Assembly: GCF_004152935.1 (NCBI RefSeq)
Contig: NZ_SETE01000006.1
Span: 186,001-250,000, forward strand
Source of the DNA: Brumimicrobium glaciale
Lineage (GTDB): Bacteria > Bacteroidota > Bacteroidia > Flavobacteriales_D > Crocinitomicaceae
DNA length: 64,000 nucleotides
Direction: 5' to 3'
Below the pieces are notes generated by a model. That model had not been told where the DNA came from and ran no database searches. It saw only the letters and a program-made list of their open reading frames with translations. Every line of letters begins with the position of its first letter. Position 1 is the stretch's first letter. This document shows, in pieces, positions 9,239 to 17,464 of the stretch. Position numbers and translations under genes: made by a program.

Positions 9239-9970
9239 ATGACTACTCATATAAGCGGGAATTTAAATATCATTCATAACAGAATTGTCAAAGCTTGTGA
9301 GAATTCTAAACGTAATCCGAAAGAGGTGCGTTTACTTTTGGCAACAAAAACTGTTGATTCCAATAAAATCCTTTTTGCACTAGAACAAGGCGAATTACTC
9401 ATCGGTGAAAACAAAGTCCAAGAGCTTACAGAAAAATGTACAGCTATAAAATCGTTGCATCCTGAAGTTCATTTTATAGGTCATTTGCAAAGTAATAAAA
9501 TCAAAGAAGTTCTAAAATGGGTGAGTTGTATTGAGACAATCGATAATCTTGATTTAGCAGAAAAACTACACCAAAGACTAACGTTTGAGAAAAAGGAAAT
9601 AGATATTTATATCCAAGTAAACACTTCTTACGAGGAAAGTAAATTCGGTGTCGCTCCGGAAGAAGCAATTGAATTAATTAAAAACGTTGCTTAATTTGAT
9701 AATATTCATATTAAAGGATTAATGACGATTGGATTATTTAGCGCAGAACCAGAGAAAGTTAGAAAATGCTTTAAACTCTTAAAGAGTATTCAATCGGAAG
9801 GTATAGCACTTAATTTACCAAACGTTGAGTTAAAAGAACTATCCATGGGAATGAGCGGAGATCTAGAAATTGCAATTCAAGAAGGTGCTACAATTATTAG
9901 AGTTGGTACCGCTATCTTTGGTGAAAGAATTTATCCTGATAGCTATTATTGGGATGAAGAGAAGAGTTAA
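9239..9970 (+). pseudogene. YggS-family PLP homeostasis protein split by an in-frame TAA
   Basis: YggS/PLPBP proteins bind pyridoxal phosphate and help balance vitamin B6 and amino acid pools. The reading frame is continuous from 9239 to 9970 except for one TAA at 9692-9694. The first 151 codons hold the PLP lysine (LLATKTVDS, K37), the GENKVQEL block and FIGHLQSNK. After the stop the same frame continues [13 protein letters not shown] and [17 protein letters not shown], then VGTAIFGER, which are the C-terminal family blocks. Removing the stop gives about 243 codons, close to normal length. Both halves look conserved, so the stop is recent, is a sequencing error, or is read through. A restart at the ATG 9722 could make only the C-terminal third. 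Confidence 0.88.
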
Positions 9971-10820
9971 TCTAAAAATATCCACCTTTTTAATCTGCGT
10001 TACATTGAGCGGTGTAGAATTATCATTTTTTGCCAGATCTTTTTGGTATTAAAACTAAATTAGTATTTATTGATTCAAATTTTCACTTGAAATAGTAGTT
10101 AGAACTATAAACAAGGGCTCTATATGAAATACTGTGGGTAATCAATTTTAATCCTTTAAAAAATTAATAGTGCTAGTACGAATTTAACTGTAACCTACAC
10201 GAGTTGTATTTTAAAGTATTTTTCCAAATCATCATTTTATTTTTACTGGAAAGTATATGGATATCTTTAATTCAGTTGGTTAGTCCCGTCGGGACGACAT
10301 ATTAACAGCCAAGGACGTAAGTCCTTGGTTTAAAACAAATAGATATAAAACAAAACCCAACAAAATCGGCCTAATTGCATGCAATTAGGCCGATTTTGTT
10401 GGGTTTTGTTTCGGTTTGTATCGTTTGGCGGATGGACTTACGTCCATCCCTATTAATATGCCGTCCCTCTGGGACTTATAACGATAAGTAATTAATTAAC
10501 AGGGGGTTATAAAATTAAGTGAAAAGTATTTTAATAGAAAGTTTCCATCTAAATAAAAGTAGAACCAAATTAACAATCGTTTAGCTTCAATTAAAACCAT
10601 AGATTTTAAATCTACCCACACAAAATCATATAGAACTATAAACTTGTTAGCACCAATTCTCTAAATCAGCTATTTTTATTTTTTTTCGATTCTCATTCGA
10701 TTTATAAGTGTCTTAAAATAGCAATTAATCAATTTTCTCCTTTTCTTAGTAGACTTTATTAGCAGCATCCAAAAGTGATTGCTTTGGTATTTTAATGTCG
10801 TATAAAATAAAACGATTTTG
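9971..10820. other. Gene-free stretch filled by a foldback element
   Basis: Most of this 850-base gap is the palindromic mobile element at 10117-10637. The flanks (9971-10116 and 10638-10820) are AT-rich, and I see no gene or clear promoter in them. Confidence 0.7.
10117..10637. mobile_element. Foldback (MITE-like) palindromic element, copy A
   Basis: About 521 bp with no coding potential. The ends form an imperfect inverted repeat of about 20 bases: CTATATGA-N5-TGTGGGTA at 10120-10140, matched in reverse complement at 10613-10633. Inside are two REP-like double hairpins facing each other: GTCCC/GGGAC (10283-10295) with CCAAGGAC/GTCCTTGG (10309-10328), and GGATGGAC/GTCCATCC (10430-10449) with GTCCC/GGGAC (10463-10475). 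They surround a 64-bp perfect palindrome (10348-10411). The flanks ATAAACAAG (10107-10115) and ATAAACTTG (10638-10646) look like a decayed target duplication. A homologous copy sits at 28306-28817. With no transposase of its own it would be non-autonomous. Confidence 0.72.
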
Positions 10821-12161
10821 ATGAATGAAATAAAATCTGCCTTAATTCCTTTGATTGAAAATCAAGAATGGAAGAAGTTGAAAAGTCAAGTTGAAAAGCT
10901 CGAGCCTTATGATGTTGCAGAGCTTTTTGAAGAACTTTCAGAACGTGATAAGATCATTGTTTTTCGTTTACTCAACAACGAACAAACCAAGGATGTCTTT
11001 AAAATGCTTTCTCATGAAAAGCAACAAGAGATAATTGACGGATTAGCCGAAAACGCTAATAAAATCACTCGCCTTCTAAATGATATTGAGCCAGATGATA
11101 GGACTGCATTTCTCGCTGAATTGCCTGGAGAAGTTGCACAGAAATTAATTCAACAACTTTCTCCTGAACAAAGAGCAATTACCAATCAATTGCTAGGGTA
11201 TCCAAAAGACAGTATTGGTCGACTAATGACCACGGAATATGTTGCTGTTCGACCAGAGTTTACTGTCGAGGAAACATTTCAGCATATCCGAAAATTTGGA
11301 CATGATTCGGAAACTTTAAATGTGATTTATGTCGTTGATGAAAACTGGAAGCTTATTGATGATTTACGCATCAAAGAATTGATATTAGCCGATCCAAATC
11401 AAATTGTTGACGATCTTATTAATCATAATTTCAAAGCGCTAAAAGCAACTGATGATCAGGAAGAAGCAATTAAGAAATTTAAAAATTATGATAGAGTTGC
11501 ACTTCCGGTTTTAAGTGAAGAAGGTGTGCTTATTGGTATTGTTACCTTCGATGATATCATGGATATTGCAGATAATGAATCTTCTGAAGATTTCCATAAA
11601 TTCGGAGCAATTCGTAGTGCCATCTCTAATCCATTAAAAGCGCGCGTTTTTGAATTGTACAAAAATCGAGTGGTCTGGTTATTGGCATTGGTTTTTATGA
11701 ATTTATTTTCTGGAGCAGCTTTAGAGAGTTTTGAAAATGTGATTCAATCTGTCGTTGCATTGGTGTTTTTCCTTCCGCTTTTAATTGATAGTGGTGGAAA
11801 TGCAGGTTCGCAAACGGCAACACTAATGATTCGATCTTTGGCTATGGGAGATGTAAAAATCTCTGACTGGTACAAACTAATTGGAAAGGAATTAGTGGTT
11901 TCATTATTTCTAGGAGTCACAATGGCTGCTGGAGTTTCCTTAGTCGCTAGTTTTCGAGCGCCAGAAGTAATAGGTGTTGTTGCGATAACAATGGTTTTGA
12001 CTGTCTTAATGGGAAGTATCGTTGGATTATTATTGCCATTTATCTTTACCAAGCTCAAACTCGATCCAGCAACTGCAAGCGCACCATTAATTACATCCAT
12101 TGCTGATATTAGTGGCGTTCTAATTTACTTTAGTATTGCTAGTTGGTGGTTTGGATTTTAA
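10821..12161 (+). CDS. mgtE: Magnesium transporter MgtE
   Basis: A Mg2+-gated magnesium channel/transporter of the inner membrane. The 446-residue protein has the full family layout: an N-terminal helical MgtE_N domain (residues about 25-130, with FLAELPGEVAQKLIQQLSPEQR), a CBS pair (about 135-255, beginning SIGRLMTTEYVAVRP), then five membrane segments from about residue 285 onward. The pore block is LPLLIDSGGNAGSQTATLMIRSLA. I chose the ATG at 10821; a TTG directly before it is less likely. It appears monocistronic. Confidence 0.96.
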   Translation: MNEIKSALIPLIENQEWKKLKSQVEKLEPYDVAELFEELSERDKIIVFRLLNNEQTKDVFKMLSHEKQQEIIDGLAENANKITRLLNDIEPDDRTAFLAELPGEVAQKLIQQLSPEQRAITNQLLGYPKDSIGRLMTTEYVAVRPEFTVEETFQHIRKFGHDSETLNVIYVVDENWKLIDDLRIKELILADPNQIVDDLINHNFKALKATDDQEEAIKKFKNYDRVALPVLSEEGVLIGIVTFDDIMDIADNESSEDFHKFGAIRSAISNPLKARVFELYKNRVVWLLALVFMNLFSGAALESFENVIQSVVALVFFLPLLIDSGGNAGSQTATLMIRSLAMGDVKISDWYKLIGKELVVSLFLGVTMAAGVSLVASFRAPEVIGVVAITMVLTVLMGSIVGLLLPFIFTKLKLDPATASAPLITSIADISGVLIYFSIASWWFGF

Positions 12162-12341
12162 TCATTTGTAACAAAGTCAGGGTAAAACTTCAAGTTTCTT
12201 GTATAGAATTACGATTAAACGAAATGCTCTGAATGTATTTATCTTTAACCCAAGAAATAAATATCACTTTAATGATATTTTCCCACATTCGCATTTTAGT
12301 TATTTTTAATAAGATTTATTACCTTGTTCAAAATTACGATT

Positions 12342-13184
12342 ATGAAAAAGATACTAGTACCTACAGATTTCTCTGAATTTGCTTTGAATGCTGCAAAATT
12401 AGCTGCTAGCATTGCTAAAAAGTTCGATGCACGAATCTATTTCCTTCATGTTGTATCAATGCCTCAATATGAAACAGGAATTATCCCTGGTCAGTCGAGT
12501 CAAGACGTTGCAGAAGGATTGTTCATCTTAAAAAAGGTGAAGATGGATTTTCAAAAATTGATAAGTCAAGATTTTCTAAAAGATGTAAATTTCGCAACTG
12601 CAATACAGTATGATGGAGTTTATGAATCTGTCGTGAGTCAAGCCAAAAAGCATGATATAGACTTAATTGTCATGGGAACACATGGTTCCTCCGGATATGT
12701 AAATGATTTCTTTATCGGTAGCAATACAGATAAGATCGTCCGACTTTCTGAAACGCCAGTCTTAACGATAAGAGATGAAGTGGTAAACCCAAAATTCGAT
12801 AAACTTGTTTTCGCAAGTGACTTTGGTGATGGTGTTGGACAATCTTTTAGAAGAATAGCTGATATAGCAGACAAGCTTAAGTCGACTGTTGAGTTAGTAC
12901 GTATCATTACAAGAGATGATTTCTACTTCTCAGGGCCAATGCTAGATGCTATGGATTTGTTCGCAAAAGAACACGGATTGTCAAACTACAACTGTCATGT
13001 TTATGCCGCTGAAAGTGTTCAACTAGGTATTAATGAATTTGCTCAACGTAAAAATGCAGACATGGTTACTACAATTACGCATGGAAGAAGAGGTTTAGCA
13101 AGACTATTTAATGGTTCAGTAACGAGTGATATCATGAAATCTAGTCCACTTCCTGTCTTATCTATCCGGGCCGAGAAAAAATAA
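12342..13184 (+). CDS. Universal stress protein, tandem UspA domains
   Basis: A 280-residue cytoplasmic protein with two Usp folds. The first starts KKILVPTDFSEFALNAAKLA and contains the nucleotide-binding segment MGTHGSSGYVNDFFIGSNTDK. The second begins FDKLVFASDFGDGVGQSF and ends with a degenerate counterpart, THGRRGLARLFNGSVTSD. Tandem Usp proteins of this size are typical in Bacteroidota; ligand and trigger cannot be read from the sequence. The ATG at 12342 is preferred to an upstream TTG at 12324 because MKKILVPTDFS is the standard Usp start. Confidence 0.9.
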   Translation: MKKILVPTDFSEFALNAAKLAASIAKKFDARIYFLHVVSMPQYETGIIPGQSSQDVAEGLFILKKVKMDFQKLISQDFLKDVNFATAIQYDGVYESVVSQAKKHDIDLIVMGTHGSSGYVNDFFIGSNTDKIVRLSETPVLTIRDEVVNPKFDKLVFASDFGDGVGQSFRRIADIADKLKSTVELVRIITRDDFYFSGPMLDAMDLFAKEHGLSNYNCHVYAAESVQLGINEFAQRKNADMVTTITHGRRGLARLFNGSVTSDIMKSSPLPVLSIRAEKK

Positions 13185-13247
13185 TTCATTGATTATATGG
13201 AGCTTGCAGAAAAGATTGAAAATATTTCATTTTTTTTCAGGTTATCC

Positions 13248-13279
13248 TTGTTTTAGATGAAATAAAATCTCTATATTTG
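13248..13279 (+). promoter_or_regulatory. Sigma-A type promoter upstream of tRNA-Asn
   Basis: TTG at 13248-13250 is followed after 21 bases by TATATTTG at 13272-13279, a good match to the Bacteroidota TTTG-N19-21-TAnnTTTG promoter. It lies about 87 bases before the tRNA, so a 5' extension would be removed by processing. Confidence 0.65.
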
Positions 13280-13365
13280 CACTCGCAGTTGAGGAAATGA
13301 TTTGTAATAACAAATGAAAATTTCAACTTTAGATTTTAACCAGAATATAATTATAAAGAATATAT

Positions 13366-13439
13366 TCCTCCTTAGCTCAGTTGGTTAGAGCATCTGACTG
13401 TTAATCAGAGGGTCCTAGGTTCGAGTCCTAGAGGAGGAG
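13366..13439 (+). tRNA. tRNA-Asn (anticodon GTT)
   Basis: This is a complete 74-base cloverleaf. The acceptor stem TCCTCCT pairs with AGGAGGA, with discriminator G. The D-arm is GCTC-AGTTGGTTA-GAGC. The anticodon stem TCTGA/TCAGA has loop CTGTTAA, with anticodon GTT at 13400-13402. The T-arm is CTAGG-TTCGAGT-CCTAG. No CCA is encoded. Confidence 0.98.
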
Positions 13440-13446
13440 CAAAATT

Positions 13447-13477
13447 GAGCTTATCGTTTTAACGGTAAGCTCTTTTT
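13447..13477 (+). terminator. Terminator after tRNA-Asn
   Basis: GAGCTTATCG pairs with CGGTAAGCTC across a six-base loop and is followed by TTTTT. It lies eight bases after the tRNA. Confidence 0.85.
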
Positions 13478-13492
13478 GTTTTAAAGAGGATT

Positions 13493-13540
13493 GTGTTTGG
13501 TTGGAGCGGTTGCAGCCATCCAAACAACGGATCAAACGAC
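13493..13540. repeat. REP-like sequence, inverted relative of 18846-18895
   Basis: The segment contains GTGTTT, then CATCCAAACAACGGATCAAA. The reverse complement of 18846-18895 contains GTGTTT, then CGTCCAAACGACGGATCAAT at the same spacing, so the two are diverged copies on opposite strands. An open frame crossing this stretch (13491-13808) overlaps the kinase gene antisense and is rejected as a gene. Confidence 0.5.
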
Positions 13541-13704
13541 AATCCAAATCAATAGACCATCCATACGCAGTCAAAACAACCATTCAGTCAGCCGGCACAA
13601 ACAATCACAAATAATAAAGAGCTTTGTGATGAATGTTTCTGAATTATGTCTTCATGGAAATATCAACCACACAAGCCCTAATTTGAAGTTTATGAATTAT
13701 CGCT

Positions 13705-14052
13705 TTACAAAAACCTCTCTACCAAATGGGGATAGAAAACCAAAATCCCAATTAAAACAGCAAAAAGGGCAGCTATTAAAACTGCCCCAGCGCTTATATC
13801 TTTTATAATTTTGATTTTTTGATTTGACTCTGTTGAATACAGATCACAGATTTTCTCAATGGCGGAATTAATAATTTCCAATGACATTACTAATCCGCTG
13901 ACTAAGAAAAGCGAAATCCAATCCTGAATTGAGATACTTAAGGAAAAGCCAAGTATAACAACCAATAAAAATGCTAGAATATGAATTTTGAAGTTACGTT
14001 CTGAACGCAACATCTGAAATAATCCACGAAACGCATGGTTAAAACCAAACAT
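13705..14052 (-). CDS. dgkA: Diacylglycerol/undecaprenol kinase family protein
   Basis: A small integral membrane kinase of the prokaryotic DAGK family, which phosphorylates diacylglycerol or undecaprenol using ATP. It shows FRGLFQMLRSERNFKIHI, then membrane segments near residues 25-43, 50-62 and 90-107 counted from the ATG. The signature EIINSAIEKICDL is followed by IKDISAGAVLIAA (usual form ExxNTAIE…KDxAAGAV). The ATG at 14052 gives 115 residues but leaves only one residue before the first conserved block. A TTG at 14091 would add 13 residues (MRTLFSSKKHIKY), which is also plausible. The substrate choice cannot be decided here. Confidence 0.85.
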   Translation of the reverse strand: MFGFNHAFRGLFQMLRSERNFKIHILAFLLVVILGFSLSISIQDWISLFLVSGLVMSLEIINSAIEKICDLYSTESNQKIKIIKDISAGAVLIAALFAVLIGILVFYPHLVERFL

Positions 14053-14107
14053 GTACTTGATATGTTTTTTACTGCTAAAAAGTGTCCTCAATAAAAGTAA
14101 TCATATT

Positions 14108-14166
14108 TGAATCTTTGATTAGAAAATTTATAAGACAAGTCTTGTGAAATTTTTAACTATCAGGAG
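14108..14166. repeat. Diverged copy of the 73-bp repeat found before purB
   Basis: TTTGATTAGAAAATTTATAA and then GACAAGTCTTGTGAAATTTT follow the same course as the two near-identical repeats at 24314-24386 and 24497-24569. Both sites are followed by the phrase AAGCATAACGCAGTA (here near 14237). This copy also lies at the end of a minus-strand gene. Confidence 0.55.
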
Positions 14167-14277
14167 TCCCAACTGTAAACGTCGGGATGCGATGCCCTGC
14201 GTTGTGCAGAGCCTGCCGAATTATGCTTGCCGTAGTAAGCATAACGCAGTACAGTATTTTGCGTTTCCTTGCAAAGA

Positions 14278-14535
14278 CTAGTTAATAAAAGTATCAGAAG
14301 GATCAACAGCTTCTACCCTTATTACTTCTGGAGCGGCTCTTTTTACAGCCTCTTCGAGTCCAGCTTTCATAGTCATTGCACTCATCGAACAATCGCGACA
14401 TGCACCTAATAATCTTACACGAACGACTTTATCTTCAGTAATTTCAACCAATTCCATATCACCGCCATCTTGTTCTAAAAATGGACGCAACTGGTCTAAT
14501 GCTTCGTTTACTGTGTCTTCTAATGTTTTGGACAT
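14278..14535 (-). CDS. NifU C-terminal domain protein, Fe-S scaffold/carrier
   Basis: An 85-residue stand-alone NifU-like domain that would bind and pass on an iron-sulfur cluster. It shows LRPFLEQDGGDMELV and the cluster motif CRDCS (C46, C49) followed by SAMTMKAGLEEAV. It is six bases downstream of the Mrp-like ATPase gene on the same strand, so the two would be co-expressed as a cluster carrier pair. Confidence 0.94.
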   Translation of the reverse strand: MSKTLEDTVNEALDQLRPFLEQDGGDMELVEITEDKVVRVRLLGACRDCSMSAMTMKAGLEEAVKRAAPEVIRVEAVDPSDTFIN

Positions 14536-14541
14536 GTTACC

Positions 14542-15594
14542 TTATTTTGTTATCTCTACAAACTTACGAACTAATTCATCAAATGCCTCAGAAACAACCG
14601 TGTTTTGTTGCATTACTGCCGGACGACCAATGTCTCCTGACTCACGAACACTTTGTACCAATGGAATATGACCCAAGAAACGTTGATTCATTCCTTTTGC
14701 CAAGTTTTTAACTCCGTCTCTTCCAAAAATGTAATATTTATAGTCTGGCAATTCCTCTGGTGTAAACCAAGCCATATTTTCAATTAAGCCTAAAACAGGT
14801 ACTTTAATAGTATCTAATTGGAACATATTCACTCCTTTTCTAGCATCTGCCAAAGCAACCTCTTGTGGTGTGGAAACGATAATCGCTCCATCTAAAGGAA
14901 TGTTTTGAACCAATGATAAATGAATATCTCCTGTTCCTGGTGGCAAATCGATTAATAAATAATCCAATTCTCCCCAATGTGTATCTGTAAACATTTGCGT
15001 TAATGCTTTTGCTGCCATCGGTCCACGCCATACAACTGCATCATCTTGTTCAGTGAAAAAACCAATAGACATGATTCCAATTCCATAAGACATTACAGGA
15101 GTCATCTTCGTTTCTCCGTCAACCTCAATAGAATTAGGTCTTTCTCCAACAACATCAAACATTGTTGGCATAGAAGGTCCATAAATATCAGCGTCTACAA
15201 TCCCAACTTTATAACCTGCTTTTGCTAGTCCTCCAGCTAAATTCGCAGTAATAGTTGATTTACCAACCCCACCTTTTCCAGATGCAATGGCAACAATGTG
15301 TTTAACCTCTGGTAAAACTTTTCTGCGTGATCCCTTGGCTTCAGCAGACATTCCCTGAACGCTTGTTTCTACTTCTATATCGTCTCCTAAGATTCTTTTC
15401 AAAGTGAAATTTACCGCTTCTTGCATTCTTTTTCTAGCATGCATTGCTGGATTCACCACTTTAACAGAAAGAGTGATTTTATTCCCATCAATCTTTAAAT
15501 CATCAATTAAATTTTGGGATACTATATCTTTTTTAAGGTCGGGCTCTATAACATTACCTAATGCATCTAAAACTTTATCTCTTGTAATTTCCAT
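14542..15594 (-). CDS. mrp: Mrp/ApbC/NBP35-type iron-sulfur carrier ATPase
   Basis: A ParA/MinD-superfamily P-loop ATPase with an N-terminal DUF59 (MIP18-like) domain at residues about 1-80, thought to load Fe-S clusters onto apoproteins. The deviant Walker A is ASGKGGVGKSTITANLA, followed by VGIVDADIYGPSMP and YLLIDLPPGTGDIHLSL. The usual C-terminal CxxC after IENMA is absent here (IENMAWFTPEELPDYKYY), which I recognise as common in Bacteroidota homologues. I chose the ATG at 15594 (MEITRDKVLDAL); in-frame codons further upstream have no conserved sequence. It is followed by the NifU-like gene. Confidence 0.95.
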   Translation of the reverse strand: MEITRDKVLDALGNVIEPDLKKDIVSQNLIDDLKIDGNKITLSVKVVNPAMHARKRMQEAVNFTLKRILGDDIEVETSVQGMSAEAKGSRRKVLPEVKHIVAIASGKGGVGKSTITANLAGGLAKAGYKVGIVDADIYGPSMPTMFDVVGERPNSIEVDGETKMTPVMSYGIGIMSIGFFTEQDDAVVWRGPMAAKALTQMFTDTHWGELDYLLIDLPPGTGDIHLSLVQNIPLDGAIIVSTPQEVALADARKGVNMFQLDTIKVPVLGLIENMAWFTPEELPDYKYYIFGRDGVKNLAKGMNQRFLGHIPLVQSVRESGDIGRPAVMQQNTVVSEAFDELVRKFVEITK

Positions 15595-15825
15595 AACTCT
15601 AAGTTTGTTCCTCAAAAGTATTGATTTATTCTATTTCCTCAGTTTTAAAATGAACTTTTATGTTTAAAAAAGACATAAGTCATTTTAGGCATGAACTCTT
15701 TGAATCTTCAATTGTAATGTATTAGTAATGCTTATTTTTGTATTCTAAAATGTGCAGGTTAAGTATTAAAAAGTATAGAGGAATAAAAAACTTTTAAACA
15801 ATAATAAAAGAAAGGAGTAAGCGTT

Positions 15826-15948
15826 ATGAGTGAAATGGTTTTTGGAATAAGAAAAAATTCCCGTAAATCATCAAGTTTGGCGCTATTATTGCAGCTTGAT
15901 ACTCAAAATAATTTAGCGAAAGACTTTTGTATTGTTAAAAAGAATTAA
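15826..15948 (+). CDS. Possible 40-residue peptide upstream of the desaturase
   Basis: An ATG at 15826 opens a 40-codon frame (MSEMVFGIRKNSRKSSSLAL and on to IVKKN) ending in TAA at 15946-15948. It is preceded by AAAGGAG, an unusually good Shine-Dalgarno match for this genome, nine bases before the ATG. Its 3' end overlaps the -33 element of the desaturase promoter. I recognise no family. It may be a small gene, a leader peptide or chance. Confidence 0.3.
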   Translation: MSEMVFGIRKNSRKSSSLALLLQLDTQNNLAKDFCIVKKN

Positions 15949-15962
15949 TTTACATATCTTTG
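15932..15962 (+). promoter_or_regulatory. Promoter of the fatty acid desaturase gene
   Basis: TTG (15932-15934), 20 bases, then TATCTTTG (15955-15962) is an excellent Bacteroidota sigma-A match, 38 bases before the ATG. Confidence 0.75.
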
Positions 15963-16000
15963 CTGCACTCTTTAGCTAAAGCAATATTAAAAATAAAAAT

Positions 16001-17098
16001 ATGGAATATTCAAATATCAGGTTTGATAGAAATACAAGTAACGTTGATTTCTATAAAACATTACAGAAAAAAGTGAGAAAGCACTTTAAAGACACGAACG
16101 CTTCCAAATATGGGAACGCTTCAATGGTTTTTAAATCGATTTTCATGCTTGCTTTATATCTTGTTCCATTTATAATGATCCTTACTGTCGTAGATAGTGT
16201 ATGGTTGTCATTTCTAATGTGGATTTTGATGGCATTGGGAATGTCAGGAATTGGACTATCAATTATGCATGATGCCAATCATGGGGCTTATTCAAAAAAT
16301 AAATTCGTGAACAATTTCATGGGAGACTTAATCTCAGTAGTTGGTGGTAGCGATGCAATGTGGAGAATTCAGCACAATGTTCTGCACCATACTTATACTA
16401 ATGTGTCAGGAATGGATGAAGATATTGATCCAGGAGCTGTACTTAGATTTAGCCCGCACGAAGAAAGAAAACCTTTTCATAAGTACCAACATTATTATGC
16501 TTGGTTCCTTTACGGAATGATGACAATTCTTTGGTGTACTGTTAAAGATTTTAAGCAAGCTATACGTTATAAAAAACTTGGATTAACAAAAACTGAAGGT
16601 GCTAGTTTCTCTAGAATCATTTCTAAAATTGTAGTCCACAAAGTTCTTTATCATGCTATCTTCTTAGTGTTACCATTAATTTTCTCACCAATTTCATGGT
16701 ATTTTATTGTTTTAGGATTCCTTTTGATGCACTTTATAACAGGAGTAATTTTGGGACTTATCTTCCAATCAGCTCACGTTGTTCCTACTTCAAATTATCC
16801 ATTGCCAGATGAAACAGGTAATATTAAAGCAGACTGGGCAGTAAGCCAATTAATCAACACTTGTAATTTTGCTCCAGATAGTAAAATTCTTTCATGGTAT
16901 GTTGGTGGATTGAACTTCCAAGTGGAGCACCACTTGTTCCCAAACATCTGTCACGTTCATTACAAGAAGATTTCTAAAATTGTTCGTGAAACAGCAGAAG
17001 AGTTTAACTTGCCTTACAATTCAGAAAAAACTTTCGGTTCTGCCATTAAGAGTCACGCAATGATGTTGAAAAAATTAGGTAGTCAAGACCAATTATAA
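16001..17098 (+). CDS. Membrane fatty acid desaturase (acyl-CoA/acyl-lipid type)
   Basis: A di-iron membrane enzyme that introduces a double bond into fatty acyl chains and so adjusts membrane fluidity. All three histidine boxes are present: HDANH at residues 90-94, HNVLHH at 125-130 and QVEHH at 307-311. Membrane segments lie near 45-85 and 210-255. The QxxHH third box is typical of front-end (delta-5/delta-6 type) desaturases, but there is no cytochrome b5 domain and position specificity cannot be read. It is 365 residues long with its own strong promoter. The gene at 17108 follows after nine bases. Confidence 0.93.
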   Translation: MEYSNIRFDRNTSNVDFYKTLQKKVRKHFKDTNASKYGNASMVFKSIFMLALYLVPFIMILTVVDSVWLSFLMWILMALGMSGIGLSIMHDANHGAYSKNKFVNNFMGDLISVVGGSDAMWRIQHNVLHHTYTNVSGMDEDIDPGAVLRFSPHEERKPFHKYQHYYAWFLYGMMTILWCTVKDFKQAIRYKKLGLTKTEGASFSRIISKIVVHKVLYHAIFLVLPLIFSPISWYFIVLGFLLMHFITGVILGLIFQSAHVVPTSNYPLPDETGNIKADWAVSQLINTCNFAPDSKILSWYVGGLNFQVEHHLFPNICHVHYKKISKIVRETAEEFNLPYNSEKTFGSAIKSHAMMLKKLGSQDQL

Positions 17099-17107
17099 GC
17101 TATCAAT

Positions 17108-17464
17108 ATGAATTTGGAAACGTTTCGAGATTATTGTCTTCAAAAGGACCATGTCGACGAAGCGTTTCCTTTTGATGATTCTACTTTGGTTTTTAGGATC
17201 AATAAAAAAATGTTTGCACTCTTAAGTTTAAAGGATGAAAGAAGTAATTCTTGTAATCTTAAATGTGATCCAGATCGCGCTTTAGAATTAAGAGCCGATT
17301 TCATGGGGATTCTTCCTGGTTATCACATGAGTAAAAAACATTGGAACACCATATCGTTTAATGAAGATGTATCCGATCAATTGATTTACGAATTAATTGA
17401 TAACTCTTATGATCTCGTCTTTAAATCATTTTCAAAAAAAGTTCAAAAAGAATTAAGTGAATGA
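17108..17464 (+). CDS. MmcQ/YjbR family protein
   Basis: A 118-residue cytoplasmic protein of the MmcQ/YjbR family, which has a CyaY-like double-wing fold and is often annotated as DNA-binding; its role is poorly known. It shows the typical course LETFRDYCLQKDHVDEAFPF, FRINKKMFALLSL, CDPDRALELRADF and YHMSKKHWNTISF. It overlaps the following S4-domain gene by four bases (ATGA), so the two are translationally coupled. Confidence 0.9.
   Translation: MNLETFRDYCLQKDHVDEAFPFDDSTLVFRINKKMFALLSLKDERSNSCNLKCDPDRALELRADFMGILPGYHMSKKHWNTISFNEDVSDQLIYELIDNSYDLVFKSFSKKVQKELSE

Noticed and set aside
9870-10052. 60-codon frame overlapping the end of the YggS pseudogene
   Set aside because: It overlaps conserved YggS codons in another frame and begins inside them.
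13491-13808. Plus-strand frame of 105 codons after tRNA-Asn
   Set aside because: It overlaps the kinase gene in antisense, crosses a REP-like repeat and has no family resemblance; it uses an unlikely TTG-type start.
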